A stretch of DNA of 64,000 nucleotides from Sulfurimonas sp. hsl 1-7. GTDB taxonomy: Bacteria > Campylobacterota > Campylobacteria > Campylobacterales > Sulfurimonadaceae. The position numbers were made by a program, and so were the translations under genes. Under the pieces are notes generated by a model. The model was not told the origin of the DNA. It saw only the letters and a list, made by a program, of their open reading frames with translations, and did not search any database. The stretch is taken from assembly GCF_030577135.1 (NCBI RefSeq), contig NZ_JAUIRR010000004.1:1-64000 (forward strand), read 5' to 3'. Shown in pieces: positions 10,009 through 17,721 of this stretch. Each line of letters begins with the position of its first letter. The first letter of the stretch is position 1.

Positions 10009-10014
10009 ATTATA
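10009..10014 (-). promoter_or_regulatory. -10 box for the CZB-like/PDC gene pair
   Basis: A perfect minus-strand TATAAT lies 28 bases upstream of the preferred GTG start at 9981. Together with the AAAGGA site between them it argues against the upstream in-frame GTG at 10017. No strong -35 is seen. Confidence 0.55.
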
Positions 10015-10145
10015 CACCGAAAGGATTTTTTTTTGTTCTATTGATGGCTTATTTTTTAATCACTGATAGCAAGTTTATGTAGGAGTATTTCTACTAAATT
10101 TAAGTATTTATGAGAAGGCAGTAAAGGAAATATTTATCTCTTTTA

Positions 10146-10412
10146 CTAGTCTTTTTTCAGTTTAAATAGACTGGGATCTTCAACACCTATGTATATTACA
10201 TGTCCCCCGCTCGTACCTGCTGAGATATCAAAATCGGTTTTGTATTTTAGATCGATATTTTTTAAAAACTCTTCCATAGCTTCTAAGGTCTCTTTATTTC
10301 TTGTAGTTATTTTTAAAACATTATCACCTTCATATCCTAGAAAAGTTTCAAGATAATCTATATCAAGTTCAATAGCGTACTTGATAAGTTGCTTCATTTT
10401 TTTTACTATCAC
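10146..10412 (-). CDS. Small cytoplasmic protein of unknown function
   Basis: An 88-residue soluble protein, not recognised. It has no signal peptide, membrane helix or cysteine motif. The composition is Lys/Asp/Glu-rich with alternating helix and strand (MKQLIKYAIELDIDYLETFLG, then VIYIGVEDPS), suggesting a small alpha/beta fold. GTG 10412 is chosen as start because AGGGG lies 7 bases upstream; an internal ATG five codons in lacks a site. An extended -10 promoter sits about 34 bases before the start. It stands alone, divergent from the next unknown gene. Confidence 0.6.
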   Translation of the reverse strand: MIVKKMKQLIKYAIELDIDYLETFLGYEGDNVLKITTRNKETLEAMEEFLKNIDLKYKTDFDISAGTSGGHVIYIGVEDPSLFKLKKD

Positions 10413-10445
10413 TTCGATCCCCTTAACTATAAGCTGTATCTGAAA

Positions 10446-10451
10446 ATTATA
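10446..10451 (-). promoter_or_regulatory. Extended -10 promoter of the 88-residue protein gene
   Basis: The minus strand reads TGCTATAAT, an extended -10 element, with transcription expected to begin about 28 bases before the GTG start. No -35 match is seen, as is usual with extended -10 promoters. Confidence 0.55.
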
Positions 10452-10549
10452 GCATTAAATTCTCACGTTGTACTCACATTGGGAAAAAACAATCAGTTCT
10501 AAAAACATTGCTATTTGAAATATTATTAAAGGTCTATTTTTATTTTACA

Positions 10550-10555
10550 TATAAT
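10550..10555 (+). promoter_or_regulatory. -10 box of the 107-residue protein gene
   Basis: A plus-strand TATAAT lies 54 bases upstream of the ATG at 10610. The predicted leader is about 48 bases and holds AAAGG as ribosome site. With 10446-10451 it forms a divergent promoter pair in a 197-base intergenic region. Confidence 0.5.
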
Positions 10556-10609
10556 TGAGCTTATAAAAAATAAAGTATAAACGTAAGATAAGAAAGGTCA
10601 AATCAAATA

Positions 10610-10933
10610 ATGGATGGAAATATAGTGGTAAGTTACAAAGTATTATGCGAGTCAGACATCTATAAAGAGGTATCTCTTAATGAGCTCCTACAAAATGAGA
10701 AAGTTCTTAAAGTAATAAAATCGGAGTATGTAAAAGGCGGTAGAAATCTAGATGTTCTTGCAAAAGACGATGCAACGATTAAAATAGAAACACAAAGAGC
10801 TGTTCACACATTTGAAGTATCTAAAAACGACTTTGCAGATCTACTGATCTTAGCCGAAGAGGATGCTAAAAATAGAAAACTGTTTAAAAAAGAGTGCGAG
10901 CGGGTTGAACTCGTGGATATTCAAACAGTATAA
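10610..10933 (+). CDS. Small cytoplasmic protein of unknown function
   Basis: A 107-residue soluble protein that I do not recognise. It has no signal peptide or membrane segment. The sequence has strand-rich stretches (NIVVSYKVLCES, then DDATIKIETQRAVHTFEVS) followed by a charged helix (LLILAEEDAKNRKLFKKECERVEL), consistent with a small alpha/beta domain. AAAGG lies upstream of the ATG, and a -10 box lies 54 bases before it. It converges on the heme-barrel gene with a shared hairpin between them. Confidence 0.6.
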   Translation: MDGNIVVSYKVLCESDIYKEVSLNELLQNEKVLKVIKSEYVKGGRNLDVLAKDDATIKIETQRAVHTFEVSKNDFADLLILAEEDAKNRKLFKKECERVELVDIQTV

Positions 10934-10949
10934 AATAAATATATATGTT

Positions 10950-10970
10950 CCAAAGAGGAATACTCTTTGG
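10950..10970. terminator. Bidirectional hairpin between convergent genes
   Basis: CCAAAGAG, a GAATA loop and CTCTTTGG form a perfect 8-bp stem (9 bp with the flanking T-A pair) exactly in the gap between the two convergent genes. Neither side has a long T tract, so termination efficiency is uncertain. Confidence 0.5.
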
Positions 10971-10971
10971 A

Positions 10972-12177
10972 TTAAAAGGCAATCATTGCCATAAAAAGCA
11001 GATCTTTATTTAGGTCTTTAACTGAATCATCTGGATAATCAGTTAGAGAATATTCTAACATGAAACGGATATTTTGTGCATAATTATATTCTGCACCTAG
11101 AGTAATACCCCTTTCATCATTCACTGCATTATTATTATCATTTAATGACAGGTAAGCCAGTTTAGCACCAAAACGTTCTATTGGATTGAGCTGTGCCCCT
11201 ATAGAAAAGCCTGTTTTATCTTGTTTTAGAAGATCTTTATCTGTATACGTATTTTTTAATACGATTCCACCAGTAACCATCAAAGAGATTCCCGAGACTG
11301 TTCCGTCAAGTTGCAAGTCTAAACCACTCGATACACGGTCTAGAGCATCTACATCATCAGCTTTTTCTTTACCCGTAGCAGTACGGTTTACATCAGAAAC
11401 ATCACCACCTATATAGTAGCCACCAATTGCTGCATCAAACGCTCCTATATTCATATTATAAGCTGCACGAGCAAGAAGTTTATAATGTCCATTTGTTTTA
11501 ATACTATTTCCCATAACCGGTACATAGCCTCCTATGGTGGCATAAATTCCATTTCCATAATAATAAACTTGTCCACCAGTAGCTGCACCATCACCTATAC
11601 CAAGTAATTGAAAGATATTTGCTTTTTTTCTATTTTCAAATTGTCGAATTGGACGGTATAAGCCTGTAGTGTAAATTTCAGTACCAGAAAAAGCTCCCAG
11701 TGCATCAGTCATATAAATAGTAGCACCCAGACGACCGACAGAAAATTCATCAGTAAATGCGATTTTTCCTCCTAAAAGTCCTTCGCCAAATTCCATAGAA
11801 GTACCAACATGTTCAGCAATTTTTCCACCTAAAACAATTGCTGATTCATCAAAAACCTCTGTAAATGAACTAGTAGTAGAAGCTGTTTTTTGATGATGGA
11901 ATCTTGCTTTAATGATAAATCCCATATTAAGCGTAGCTGGAATATTCAATCCACCACGACTACTTCCGGTAACTTCTTTCACGCCTCCTATCATAGTAAA
12001 ACCGGACATTTTAAACTCGCGTCCAAATCTATTTAATTTTGGAATGTTTTGAGAATGACATGTTACACAATTAGTATCCATTTGTCTTGCAAATGCTGGT
12101 GTGGCTTCTGCATTTGTAACACAAATTAAAAAAGGTAACGAAGTTAGTAAGATACGTTTAATGTATTGAACTATCAT
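10972..12177 (-). CDS. Monoheme cytochrome c fused to an outer-membrane beta-barrel (Cyc2-like architecture)
   Basis: A 401-residue exported protein. A signal peptide (residues 1-25) is followed by one heme c site, CVTCH at residues 37-41, inside TPAFARQMDTN and PKLNRFGREFKMSG. The rest is a run of amphipathic beta strands rich in Gly/Tyr and ends in a terminal Phe (LLFMAMIAF), the outer-membrane barrel signature. One heme followed by a porin-like barrel is the layout of Cyc2, which moves electrons across the outer membrane in iron oxidisers. ATG 12177 is chosen because AGAGGAG lies 6-7 bases upstream. The gene is monocistronic with its own -10. Architecture is fairly sure; the Cyc2 relation is inferred from pattern only. 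Confidence 0.75.
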   Translation of the reverse strand: MIVQYIKRILLTSLPFLICVTNAEATPAFARQMDTNCVTCHSQNIPKLNRFGREFKMSGFTMIGGVKEVTGSSRGGLNIPATLNMGFIIKARFHHQKTASTTSSFTEVFDESAIVLGGKIAEHVGTSMEFGEGLLGGKIAFTDEFSVGRLGATIYMTDALGAFSGTEIYTTGLYRPIRQFENRKKANIFQLLGIGDGAATGGQVYYYGNGIYATIGGYVPVMGNSIKTNGHYKLLARAAYNMNIGAFDAAIGGYYIGGDVSDVNRTATGKEKADDVDALDRVSSGLDLQLDGTVSGISLMVTGGIVLKNTYTDKDLLKQDKTGFSIGAQLNPIERFGAKLAYLSLNDNNNAVNDERGITLGAEYNYAQNIRFMLEYSLTDYPDDSVKDLNKDLLFMAMIAF

Positions 12178-12249
12178 AATATACTCCTCTTTACTCATAG
12201 CAAATCCATCGAATGTATTTCTCTTTGAATTTGTATTTGTATTTCATAT

Positions 12250-12255
12250 ATTATA
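12250..12255 (-). promoter_or_regulatory. -10 box of the heme-barrel gene
   Basis: A minus-strand TATAAT lies about 73 bases upstream of the ATG at 12177, giving a leader of roughly 65 bases. The stretch between here and the tRNA genes (12256-12393) shows no ORF or clear hairpin. Confidence 0.45.
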
Positions 12256-12393
12256 AATAGATTATGTGTAAAGAGTGTGTAGCAAAATATAGCTGTGAAG
12301 ATAAGTGATATTCATCGAAAAAAGGGCACTATATTGACACTATTAAAAATTAAATAAATTGATTGTTCGTATTTTAGGGATTTATAAAAGAAG

Positions 12394-12468
12394 TGGCTCC
12401 GGATACTGGATTCGAACCAGTGGCCAAGTGATTAACAGTCACCTACTCTACCGCTGAGCTAATCCGGA
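12394..12468 (-). tRNA. tRNA-Asn (GTT)
   Basis: A 75-base cloverleaf including an encoded CCA. The acceptor arms TCCGGAT and ATCCGGA pair fully, the discriminator base is G, and the anticodon loop CTGTTAA places GTT as anticodon. The T arm ACTGG-TTCGAAT-CCAGT is perfect. It lies 25 bases downstream of the CAU tRNA and is probably co-transcribed with it. Confidence 0.95.
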
Positions 12469-12493
12469 ATGTAAAAAATATTCTTAAGAAAGA

Positions 12494-12570
12494 TGGTGTC
12501 AAAGGGGGGACTTGAACCCCCGACCCCCGGCTTATGAGACCAGTGCTCTAACCAGCTGAGCTACCTTGAC
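12494..12570 (-). tRNA. tRNA with CAT anticodon (elongator Met, or Ile2)
   Basis: A 77-base cloverleaf with encoded CCA. The acceptor arms GTCAAGG and CTTTGAC pair with one G-T wobble, the discriminator base is A, and the anticodon loop CTCATAA gives CAT. The T arm is GGGGG-TTCAAGT-CCCCC. It is not an initiator: position 1 is paired with 72 and the anticodon stem lacks three G-C pairs. From sequence alone I cannot exclude a lysidine-modified tRNA-Ile; elongator Met is the default. Confidence 0.9.
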
Positions 12571-12588
12571 ATCTCTTAAGAGGCCGAA

Positions 12589-12594
12589 ATTATA
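12589..12594 (-). promoter_or_regulatory. -10 box of the tRNA pair
   Basis: A minus-strand TATAAT lies 18 bases upstream of the CAT tRNA, so transcription would start about 12 bases before the mature tRNA. A palindrome CTCTTAAGAG (12572-12581) lies in the short leader. Confidence 0.5.
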
Positions 12595-12686
12595 TACAAG
12601 CACTCCTTAGAGTTTTATAAAATAGAAAAAAAACTTTTATATTTTATAAAAATGCAAACTTATTACAATTCATAGCTAAACAAACT

Positions 12687-12703
12687 TTAGTCATAGTGAC
12701 TAA
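12687..12703. promoter_or_regulatory. Palindrome upstream of the groES promoter, candidate heat-shock operator
   Basis: TTAGTCA-TAG-TGACTAA is a perfect 7-bp inverted repeat ending 5 bases before the -35 hexamer. It is not the CIRCE consensus bound by HrcA, though a CIRCE-like half (GAGTG) follows at 12704-12708. Its position suits a repressor or HspR-like site; the binding protein is unknown. Confidence 0.5.
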
Positions 12704-12708
12704 GAGTG

Positions 12709-12737
12709 TTGACATTGTTACGTTTTTAATGTAATAT
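12709..12737 (+). promoter_or_regulatory. groES-groEL promoter
   Basis: A perfect -35 TTGACA (12709-12714), exactly 17 bases, then TAATAT (12732-12737). The leader is about 35 bases and holds the strong site GAGGAGG before the groES ATG. This is the best sigma70 promoter in the window. Confidence 0.8.
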
Positions 12738-12777
12738 TTTAACCCTATTTATATACTATTAATATTGAGGAGGATAT

Positions 12778-13038
12778 ATGAATTTTAAACCACTAGGTGA
12801 AAGAATACTTGTAAAAAGTGTAGCAGAGTCAAACACAACTGCAAGCGGTATTATTATCCCAGACAATGCAAAAGAGAAACCAAACCGTGCGGAAGTTATG
12901 GCTATTGGTAGTGAAGTAAAAGAAGTAAACGTAGGTAATACAGTTGTATTTGGTAAATATGCAGGTACTGAGTTAGCTCTAGAGGGGCAAGACTACATCG
13001 TATTAGAACTTTCAGATGTTCTAGGTGTAATTTCATAA
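12778..13038 (+). CDS. groES: Co-chaperonin GroES
   Basis: The 86-residue lid of the chaperonin. A heptameric GroES ring caps GroEL and encloses folding substrate in the cytoplasm. It opens with the usual NFKPLGERILVK. The mobile loop that contacts GroEL reads ESNTTASGIIIPDNAKEK, and the C terminus is the expected beta strand. It is about 10 residues shorter than E. coli GroES, within the bacterial range. A GAGGAGG ribosome site and a clear promoter precede it. groEL follows after 36 bases. Confidence 0.97.
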   Translation: MNFKPLGERILVKSVAESNTTASGIIIPDNAKEKPNRAEVMAIGSEVKEVNVGNTVVFGKYAGTELALEGQDYIVLELSDVLGVIS

Positions 13039-13074
13039 TTTATTAAAATCTTACAAATATAACAAGGAATAAAA

Positions 13075-14712
13075 ATGTCAAAAGAGATAATTTTTTCAGA
13101 TAATGCAAGAAATGCTTTAGCTCGCGGTGTTGAGAAATTAACAGACGCAGTAAAAGTAACTATGGGACCACGTGGTCGTAACGTACTTATTCAAAAGTCT
13201 TACGGTAGCCCGGTTATCACAAAAGACGGTGTATCTGTAGCTCGTGAAATTGAATTAAGCGACAAACTAGAAGATATGGGTGCACAACTTGTTAAAGAGG
13301 TATCTAGTAACACTGCTGATGAAGCTGGTGACGGTACAACTACTGCAACAGTTTTAGCAAACTCTATCTTTAAAGAGGGTCTTAGAAATATCACGGCAGG
13401 TGCAAACCCTGTTGAAGTAAAACGTGGTATGGATAAAGCGTGTGAAGCGATTTTAGAAAAGCTAAAAGAGAGTTCTAAAACTATTAAAGACAAAAGCGAG
13501 ATCGCACAAGTTGCAACTATCTCTGCTAATTCTGATCATGAGATCGGTGATATGATCGCTGAAGCTATGGAAAAAGTTGGTCAAGACGGTGTTATCACTG
13601 TTGAAGAAGCAAAAGGTATCGTTGATGAGTTAGATGTTGTTGAGGGTATGCAGTTTGACCGTGGTTACCTTTCACCATATTTCATCACAAATACTGAAAA
13701 AATGACTGCAGAGATTGAAAATCCTTGGATCTTACTAGTTGACAGCAAGATCACATCTTTAAAAGATCTTTTACCGGTACTAGAGCAAGTGCAAAAAACT
13801 TCTCGTCCACTTCTTATTATCGCTGAAGATGTAGAGGGTGAAGCACTTTCAACGTTAGTTGTAAACAAACTTCGCGGCGTACTTAACATCTCTGCAGTAA
13901 AAGCTCCGGGATTCGGTGACAGAAGAAAAGCGATGCTTCAAGATATCGCAATTTTAACTGCGGGAACAGTTATCTCTGAAGAGACTGGTCTTACTCTAGA
14001 AGGTACTAACATTCAAATGCTTGGTCAAGCTGCTCGTGTAGTAATTGACAAAGACAATACTGTAATCGTAAACGGTGCTGGAACTGAAGATATGGTACAA
14101 GCAAGAATTACTGAGATCAGAACACTTATTGAAAACACAACAAGTGAATATGATAAAGAGAAACTTCAAGAAAGACTTGCAAAACTTGCAGGCGGTGTAG
14201 CAGTTATCAAAGTTGGTGCTGCAACTGAAACTGAAATGAAAGAGAAAAAAGACAGAGTTGACGATGCACTTTCAGCTACAAAAGCTGCTGTTGAAGAGGG
14301 TATCGTTATCGGTGGTGGTGCTGCATTAGTACGTGCTGCTGCTAAAGTTAACCTTGATCTAACAGGCGATCAGAAGATCGGTGCAGAGATCATCTTAAGA
14401 GCTGTAAAAGCTCCTGTAAAACAGATCTCAATCAATGCCGGTTATGATGCAGGTGTAGTTGTAAACACTATTGAAAACTCTGACAACGAGAACCTAGGTT
14501 TCAATGCTGCAACTGGTGAATATGTAGATATGTTTGAAGCGGGAATCATCGATCCGTTAAAAGTTGAAAGAGTTGCTTTAACAAATGCAACTTCTGCAGC
14601 TTCACTTTTACTAACTACAGAAGCGGCAATCTTTGAAATTCCAAAAGATGAGCCTGCTGCTGATATGAGCGGTGGAATGCCTCCACAAATGGGTATGCCG
14701 GGAATGATGTAA
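13075..14712 (+). CDS. groEL: Chaperonin GroEL
   Basis: The 545-residue ATP-driven folding chaperone, forming two stacked heptameric rings. The ATP-binding segment [19 protein letters not shown] and [10 protein letters not shown] with its catalytic Asp are intact, and the apical domain (about 190-375) is complete. The C terminus ends in the flexible [13 protein letters not shown] tail. AAGGA precedes the ATG. It is co-transcribed with groES and closed by a strong intrinsic terminator 25 bases after the stop. Confidence 0.98.
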   Translation: MSKEIIFSDNARNALARGVEKLTDAVKVTMGPRGRNVLIQKSYGSPVITKDGVSVAREIELSDKLEDMGAQLVKEVSSNTADEAGDGTTTATVLANSIFKEGLRNITAGANPVEVKRGMDKACEAILEKLKESSKTIKDKSEIAQVATISANSDHEIGDMIAEAMEKVGQDGVITVEEAKGIVDELDVVEGMQFDRGYLSPYFITNTEKMTAEIENPWILLVDSKITSLKDLLPVLEQVQKTSRPLLIIAEDVEGEALSTLVVNKLRGVLNISAVKAPGFGDRRKAMLQDIAILTAGTVISEETGLTLEGTNIQMLGQAARVVIDKDNTVIVNGAGTEDMVQARITEIRTLIENTTSEYDKEKLQERLAKLAGGVAVIKVGAATETEMKEKKDRVDDALSATKAAVEEGIVIGGGAALVRAAAKVNLDLTGDQKIGAEIILRAVKAPVKQISINAGYDAGVVVNTIENSDNENLGFNAATGEYVDMFEAGIIDPLKVERVALTNATSAASLLLTTEAAIFEIPKDEPAADMSGGMPPQMGMPGMM

Positions 14713-14736
14713 TCATTCTGCAACAACCCCTACTTA

Positions 14737-14765
14737 CCGTATCTCATTAGGAGATACGGTTTTTT
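14737..14765 (+). terminator. Rho-independent terminator of groES-groEL
   Basis: CCGTATCTC, an ATTAG loop and GAGATACGG form a perfect 9-bp stem, followed at once by six T residues. This is the clearest intrinsic terminator in the window. Confidence 0.92.
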
Positions 14766-14802
14766 CCCTCCTAATTTTTTACTCACCTTAAACCTTTATG
14801 CT

Positions 14803-14831
14803 TTGTTTATGCTATATCAATCTTATATAAT
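14803..14831 (+). promoter_or_regulatory. Promoter of the nitroreductase gene
   Basis: TTGTTT (14803-14808), 17 bases, then TATAAT (14826-14831). Transcription would start about 20 bases before the TTG start codon, leaving room for the AAAGGA ribosome site. Confidence 0.65.
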
Positions 14832-14858
14832 ATTACAACTACTGTTAAAGGAAATATT

Positions 14859-15524
14859 TTGAGTGTAATAGATATTTTAAAACAAAGAAAATCGGTTAGA
14901 GCATTTTTAAATAAAGATGTTGAAAAAGAAAAAATTATTAAAATTTTAGAATCTGCCAAAATGTCACCATCGGGTGTAAACATGCAACCTTTTAATGTGT
15001 GCGTAGTAAGCGGAGAAAAAAAAGTTGCCCTAGAAAACAAAATGTTAGAAGCATTTGATAATAATCATAAAGAGGATATGGATTATCAATACTATCCTTT
15101 AGAGTGGAGAGAACCCTATAAAAGCAGACGTAAAGATATGGGGCTGCTGATGTATAAAACTCTAGGCATAAAAAGAGAAGATAAAGAAAAACAACTTCAA
15201 CAGTGGAGAGAAAACTACAAAGCTTTTGGAGCGCCAACTGTTCTTTACTTTTTCATTGACTCTGTTTTGGAAAAAGGTTCTTATTTAGACTATGGGATGT
15301 TTTTACAATCCGTCATGTTAGCAGCGACCGAATTAGGTTTAGGGAGCTGTCCTATGGCTTCCCTAGCGGAATACCCTTCTATTGTAAAAAAAGAGCTAGA
15401 TATTGATAAAGACAAAGTTTTACTATGTGGAATCGCCTTAGGATATGAAGATAAAAATGCGCCGGTTAATAGTTTTAAAACGCAAAGAGTACCATTAGAA
15501 GAGTTTGCTACATTTTATGAATAA
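14859..15524 (+). CDS. Nitroreductase-family flavoprotein
   Basis: A 221-residue FMN-dependent oxidoreductase of the nitroreductase family. The N-terminal motif RKSVRAF and the FMN-contact SPSGVNMQPFNVCVV are typical. The C-terminal LGLGSCPMASL, then LLCGIALGYED, complete the fold. The family reduces nitroaromatics, quinones or related acceptors with NAD(P)H; the true substrate cannot be read from sequence. The start is TTG 14859, supported by AAAGGA 6-7 bases upstream and a promoter 28 bases before. A hairpin 45 bases after the stop ends the unit. Confidence 0.85.
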   Translation: MSVIDILKQRKSVRAFLNKDVEKEKIIKILESAKMSPSGVNMQPFNVCVVSGEKKVALENKMLEAFDNNHKEDMDYQYYPLEWREPYKSRRKDMGLLMYKTLGIKREDKEKQLQQWRENYKAFGAPTVLYFFIDSVLEKGSYLDYGMFLQSVMLAATELGLGSCPMASLAEYPSIVKKELDIDKDKVLLCGIALGYEDKNAPVNSFKTQRVPLEEFATFYE

Positions 15525-15568
15525 GGACTAAAACAGTTTAATTGCATTGGTTAAAAAAGGTACAAAAA

Positions 15569-15594
15569 ATAGAGTTATAAAACTCTATGTTTTT
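15569..15594 (+). terminator. Terminator hairpin after the nitroreductase gene
   Basis: ATAGAGTT, an ATAA loop and AACTCTAT form a perfect 8-bp stem, followed by GTTTTT. An A-run on the left side would let it work in the other direction too. It covers the ATG at 15587, which argues against that codon as the start of the next gene. Confidence 0.65.
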
Positions 15595-15607
15595 ATATAA
15601 TAATCCA

Positions 15608-16333
15608 ATGAAATATCTATACATTTTAAAAGTGGGAGAAACTTTTCCACAAACAAAACAAAAATATAATGATTTTGATACATGGATATCAAGATTTTTA
15701 AAAAAGTCAAAAAACAGAATAAAGACCATAAATATTCTAGAAAATGAAAAACTGCCAAATTTAAAGAGTGCAAGAGGATTTATTATCACAGGTTCACACT
15801 CTATGGTAACTCAAGAACTCCCTTGGAGTATAAAGCTTGAAAAATATATAAAAAGTATTTCAAAAAGAGAGATACCTCTTTTAGGAATTTGCTATGGACA
15901 TCAACTTATAGCAAAAGCATTAGGAGGGAAAAGTGATTTTAACAAGAATGGCAAGGAGATCGGGGTTGTAAAAATAAATACCCTTCAAAAAAATTATAAT
16001 GATCCAATTCTAAAAGCTCTTCCAAAAAAATTCTATGCATATGAAACACACTATCAAACTGTAGTAAAGCTTCCCTATAATGCGAAGGTATTGGGAAAAA
16101 ATAAAAAAGAAAACCATCAAATAGTAAGGTTTCACACGAACGTTTGGGGTGTACAGTTTCATCCTGAATTCGATAAAAACATTATGAAAGAGTATATTCT
16201 TAACCAAAAAGATGACCTAAAAAAACTAGGGTTCAATATAAACAAATTATTAAACGATTTACGTAGTTGTGATGTTAGTAGCAGGATTTTAAAGAACTTC
16301 GAGAAGATTACTCAAAATTCTTTAAAACAGTAG
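15608..16333 (+). CDS. Class I glutamine amidotransferase-like protein
   Basis: A 241-residue protein of the GATase1 family. The nucleophile elbow GICYGHQL carries the catalytic Cys, and the His-Glu pair appears as VQFHPEF. The oxyanion region FIITGSHSMV precedes it. Stand-alone members include GMP-synthase-like amidotransferases of uncertain acceptor, and gamma-glutamyl hydrolases. ATG 15608 is preferred over 15587 because the latter lies inside a terminator hairpin and homologues start MKxLYILKVG. No clear ribosome site is seen. The C-terminal 40 residues are extra helical sequence. It ends 5 bases from the convergent diguanylate cyclase. Confidence 0.75.
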   Translation: MKYLYILKVGETFPQTKQKYNDFDTWISRFLKKSKNRIKTINILENEKLPNLKSARGFIITGSHSMVTQELPWSIKLEKYIKSISKREIPLLGICYGHQLIAKALGGKSDFNKNGKEIGVVKINTLQKNYNDPILKALPKKFYAYETHYQTVVKLPYNAKVLGKNKKENHQIVRFHTNVWGVQFHPEFDKNIMKEYILNQKDDLKKLGFNINKLLNDLRSCDVSSRILKNFEKITQNSLKQ

Positions 16334-16338
16334 AGTAT

Positions 16339-17628
16339 CTAGATACAGATTTGATTTTTCCCTTTATTCTTTGCAGCATAGAGTTTACTGTCGACACTGT
16401 TTAAAAGCATTTCTAAACTTTCTTCTTTAGTGTTCTTTAGTTGGCTAATTCCGATACTGACACTTACACTAAATGAGACCTCATCATTAAAAATAAATTG
16501 ATAAGAGGAGAAATCTGCTTTAATCTTTTCACAGACGTTTTTCGATGCTTCTTTTGTAGCGTCCTTCAATATGATCGCAAATTCATCTCCACCTATCCTA
16601 AACCCCATGTCTGAAGCACGTATATTGTTCCTAATACATTCACCCATCTTTTCTATAACTTTGTCACCGCTATAATGACCAAAAGAGTCATTTACCAGTT
16701 TAAAATTATCTAAGTCAATAAATGCAATACTCACCTTCATATCTGTATTTCTTTCTACTAATGCCTTTTCTTTTTTTAGCAATTCATGAAAGATATCTTT
16801 TCTAAAAAGTTGTGTTAAAGAATCAAGTTGCATATCTTCTATTACTTGATTTGCATACTCTATCGTTATGGCATTATTCATCATTAACGTTAATTTATAT
16901 ACATTTAACAGTGAAGTGTATAAAGGTAAGATCTCTAAATACTCTTCACGATGTAAAAAATAAAAAAGGTTTTGTGTATTAAGATAGATCCTTTGCTCAA
17001 GCTCTTCAAAGAACTTTCTTTTCTCTAAAGTCAAAAACTCTAATTCATCTAACCATTGTTTTATAATAAAGCCATCTTTACTATCAAGCTCAAAATCTAC
17101 ATTTGTTTCAATACTTTCTAATAACTCTTTCAACCATTGAATTTTTCTTAATATTAATTTTTTCGGAAGATAAGTGTTTGTATCTACTATTACCTGTTCA
17201 AAGAATGTTTCCAAATCTCGCTTATCTTCATTTAACATTTTATTGAGGTAACCTTTGGCTGTAAAAGCCTTCATCACTTTAAAATACTCAAAGATCTCAC
17301 GCATTAACTTTTTAGTATTTTTACACCGTTGGGCATTTAATAGGAAGTGTTCCTCTAAAATATCAGTCCCTTTCATAAAGTCTATGTACGGGATACGTAG
17401 ATCGTAATGGAACTCTCCCAGTTTCACATAGTTTTGTTTTAAGATCTCAACATCTAAAGACAAAGAAGCTAAAAAATGTTTTTTCTGTTTCTCGATTAAT
17501 GCTAATACCTGCTCATCATTTTCAAAAAAAACTCCCAATCTTACATCATTTAACATGGTGTTATAAAAATCTTCAAATGCCTCGTCTACATAGACTGTTA
17601 ATTCTTTTAGTAATTGAAATTTACCCAT
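16339..17628 (-). CDS. Diguanylate cyclase with N-terminal globin-like sensor
   Basis: A 429-residue cytoplasmic protein that should make c-di-GMP. Residues about 8-150 resemble a globin-coupled sensor: a pattern of helices with FF at 34-35, QKKHF at 48-52 and GEFHYDLRIP, where His74 is the candidate proximal heme ligand. A helical linker follows. The GGDEF domain covers about 255-429 with active site FRIGGDEFAI and an intact inhibitory site RASD five residues before it. If heme is bound, oxygen or NO would control the enzyme, as in DosC. AAGGGAG precedes the ATG. The globin call rests on pattern only. Confidence 0.8.
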   Translation of the reverse strand: MGKFQLLKELTVYVDEAFEDFYNTMLNDVRLGVFFENDEQVLALIEKQKKHFLASLSLDVEILKQNYVKLGEFHYDLRIPYIDFMKGTDILEEHFLLNAQRCKNTKKLMREIFEYFKVMKAFTAKGYLNKMLNEDKRDLETFFEQVIVDTNTYLPKKLILRKIQWLKELLESIETNVDFELDSKDGFIIKQWLDELEFLTLEKRKFFEELEQRIYLNTQNLFYFLHREEYLEILPLYTSLLNVYKLTLMMNNAITIEYANQVIEDMQLDSLTQLFRKDIFHELLKKEKALVERNTDMKVSIAFIDLDNFKLVNDSFGHYSGDKVIEKMGECIRNNIRASDMGFRIGGDEFAIILKDATKEASKNVCEKIKADFSSYQFIFNDEVSFSVSVSIGISQLKNTKEESLEMLLNSVDSKLYAAKNKGKNQICI

Positions 17629-17707
17629 TTATCTCCCTTATACTTACTACTTTATCAAAAGTTTTTTTAATTAAAAATTATACGTTTTGGTTTAAATAAT
17701 TTTTAGT

Positions 17708-17713
17708 TATAAT
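17708..17713 (+). promoter_or_regulatory. -10 box close to the diguanylate cyclase start codon
   Basis: A plus-strand TATAAT ends only 8 bases before the ATG at 17722, with TTTTGG 17 bases upstream of it. If used, transcription would start 1-2 bases before the ATG, giving a leaderless message. No ribosome site is visible before this gene. Confidence 0.45.
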
Positions 17714-17721
17714 CATCCATT

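Noticed and set aside
12494-12570. Initiator tRNA-Met
   Set aside because: The first base pairs with position 72 and the anticodon stem lacks three consecutive G-C pairs, so it is an elongator-type or Ile2 tRNA.
12687-12717. CIRCE element at groESL
   Set aside because: Only a partial GAGTG half and TTAG match the consensus; the perfect palindrome present has a different sequence.
15587-15607. Upstream ATG extension of the amidotransferase gene
   Set aside because: The codon lies inside a perfect terminator hairpin and has no ribosome site; the shorter start fits homologues.
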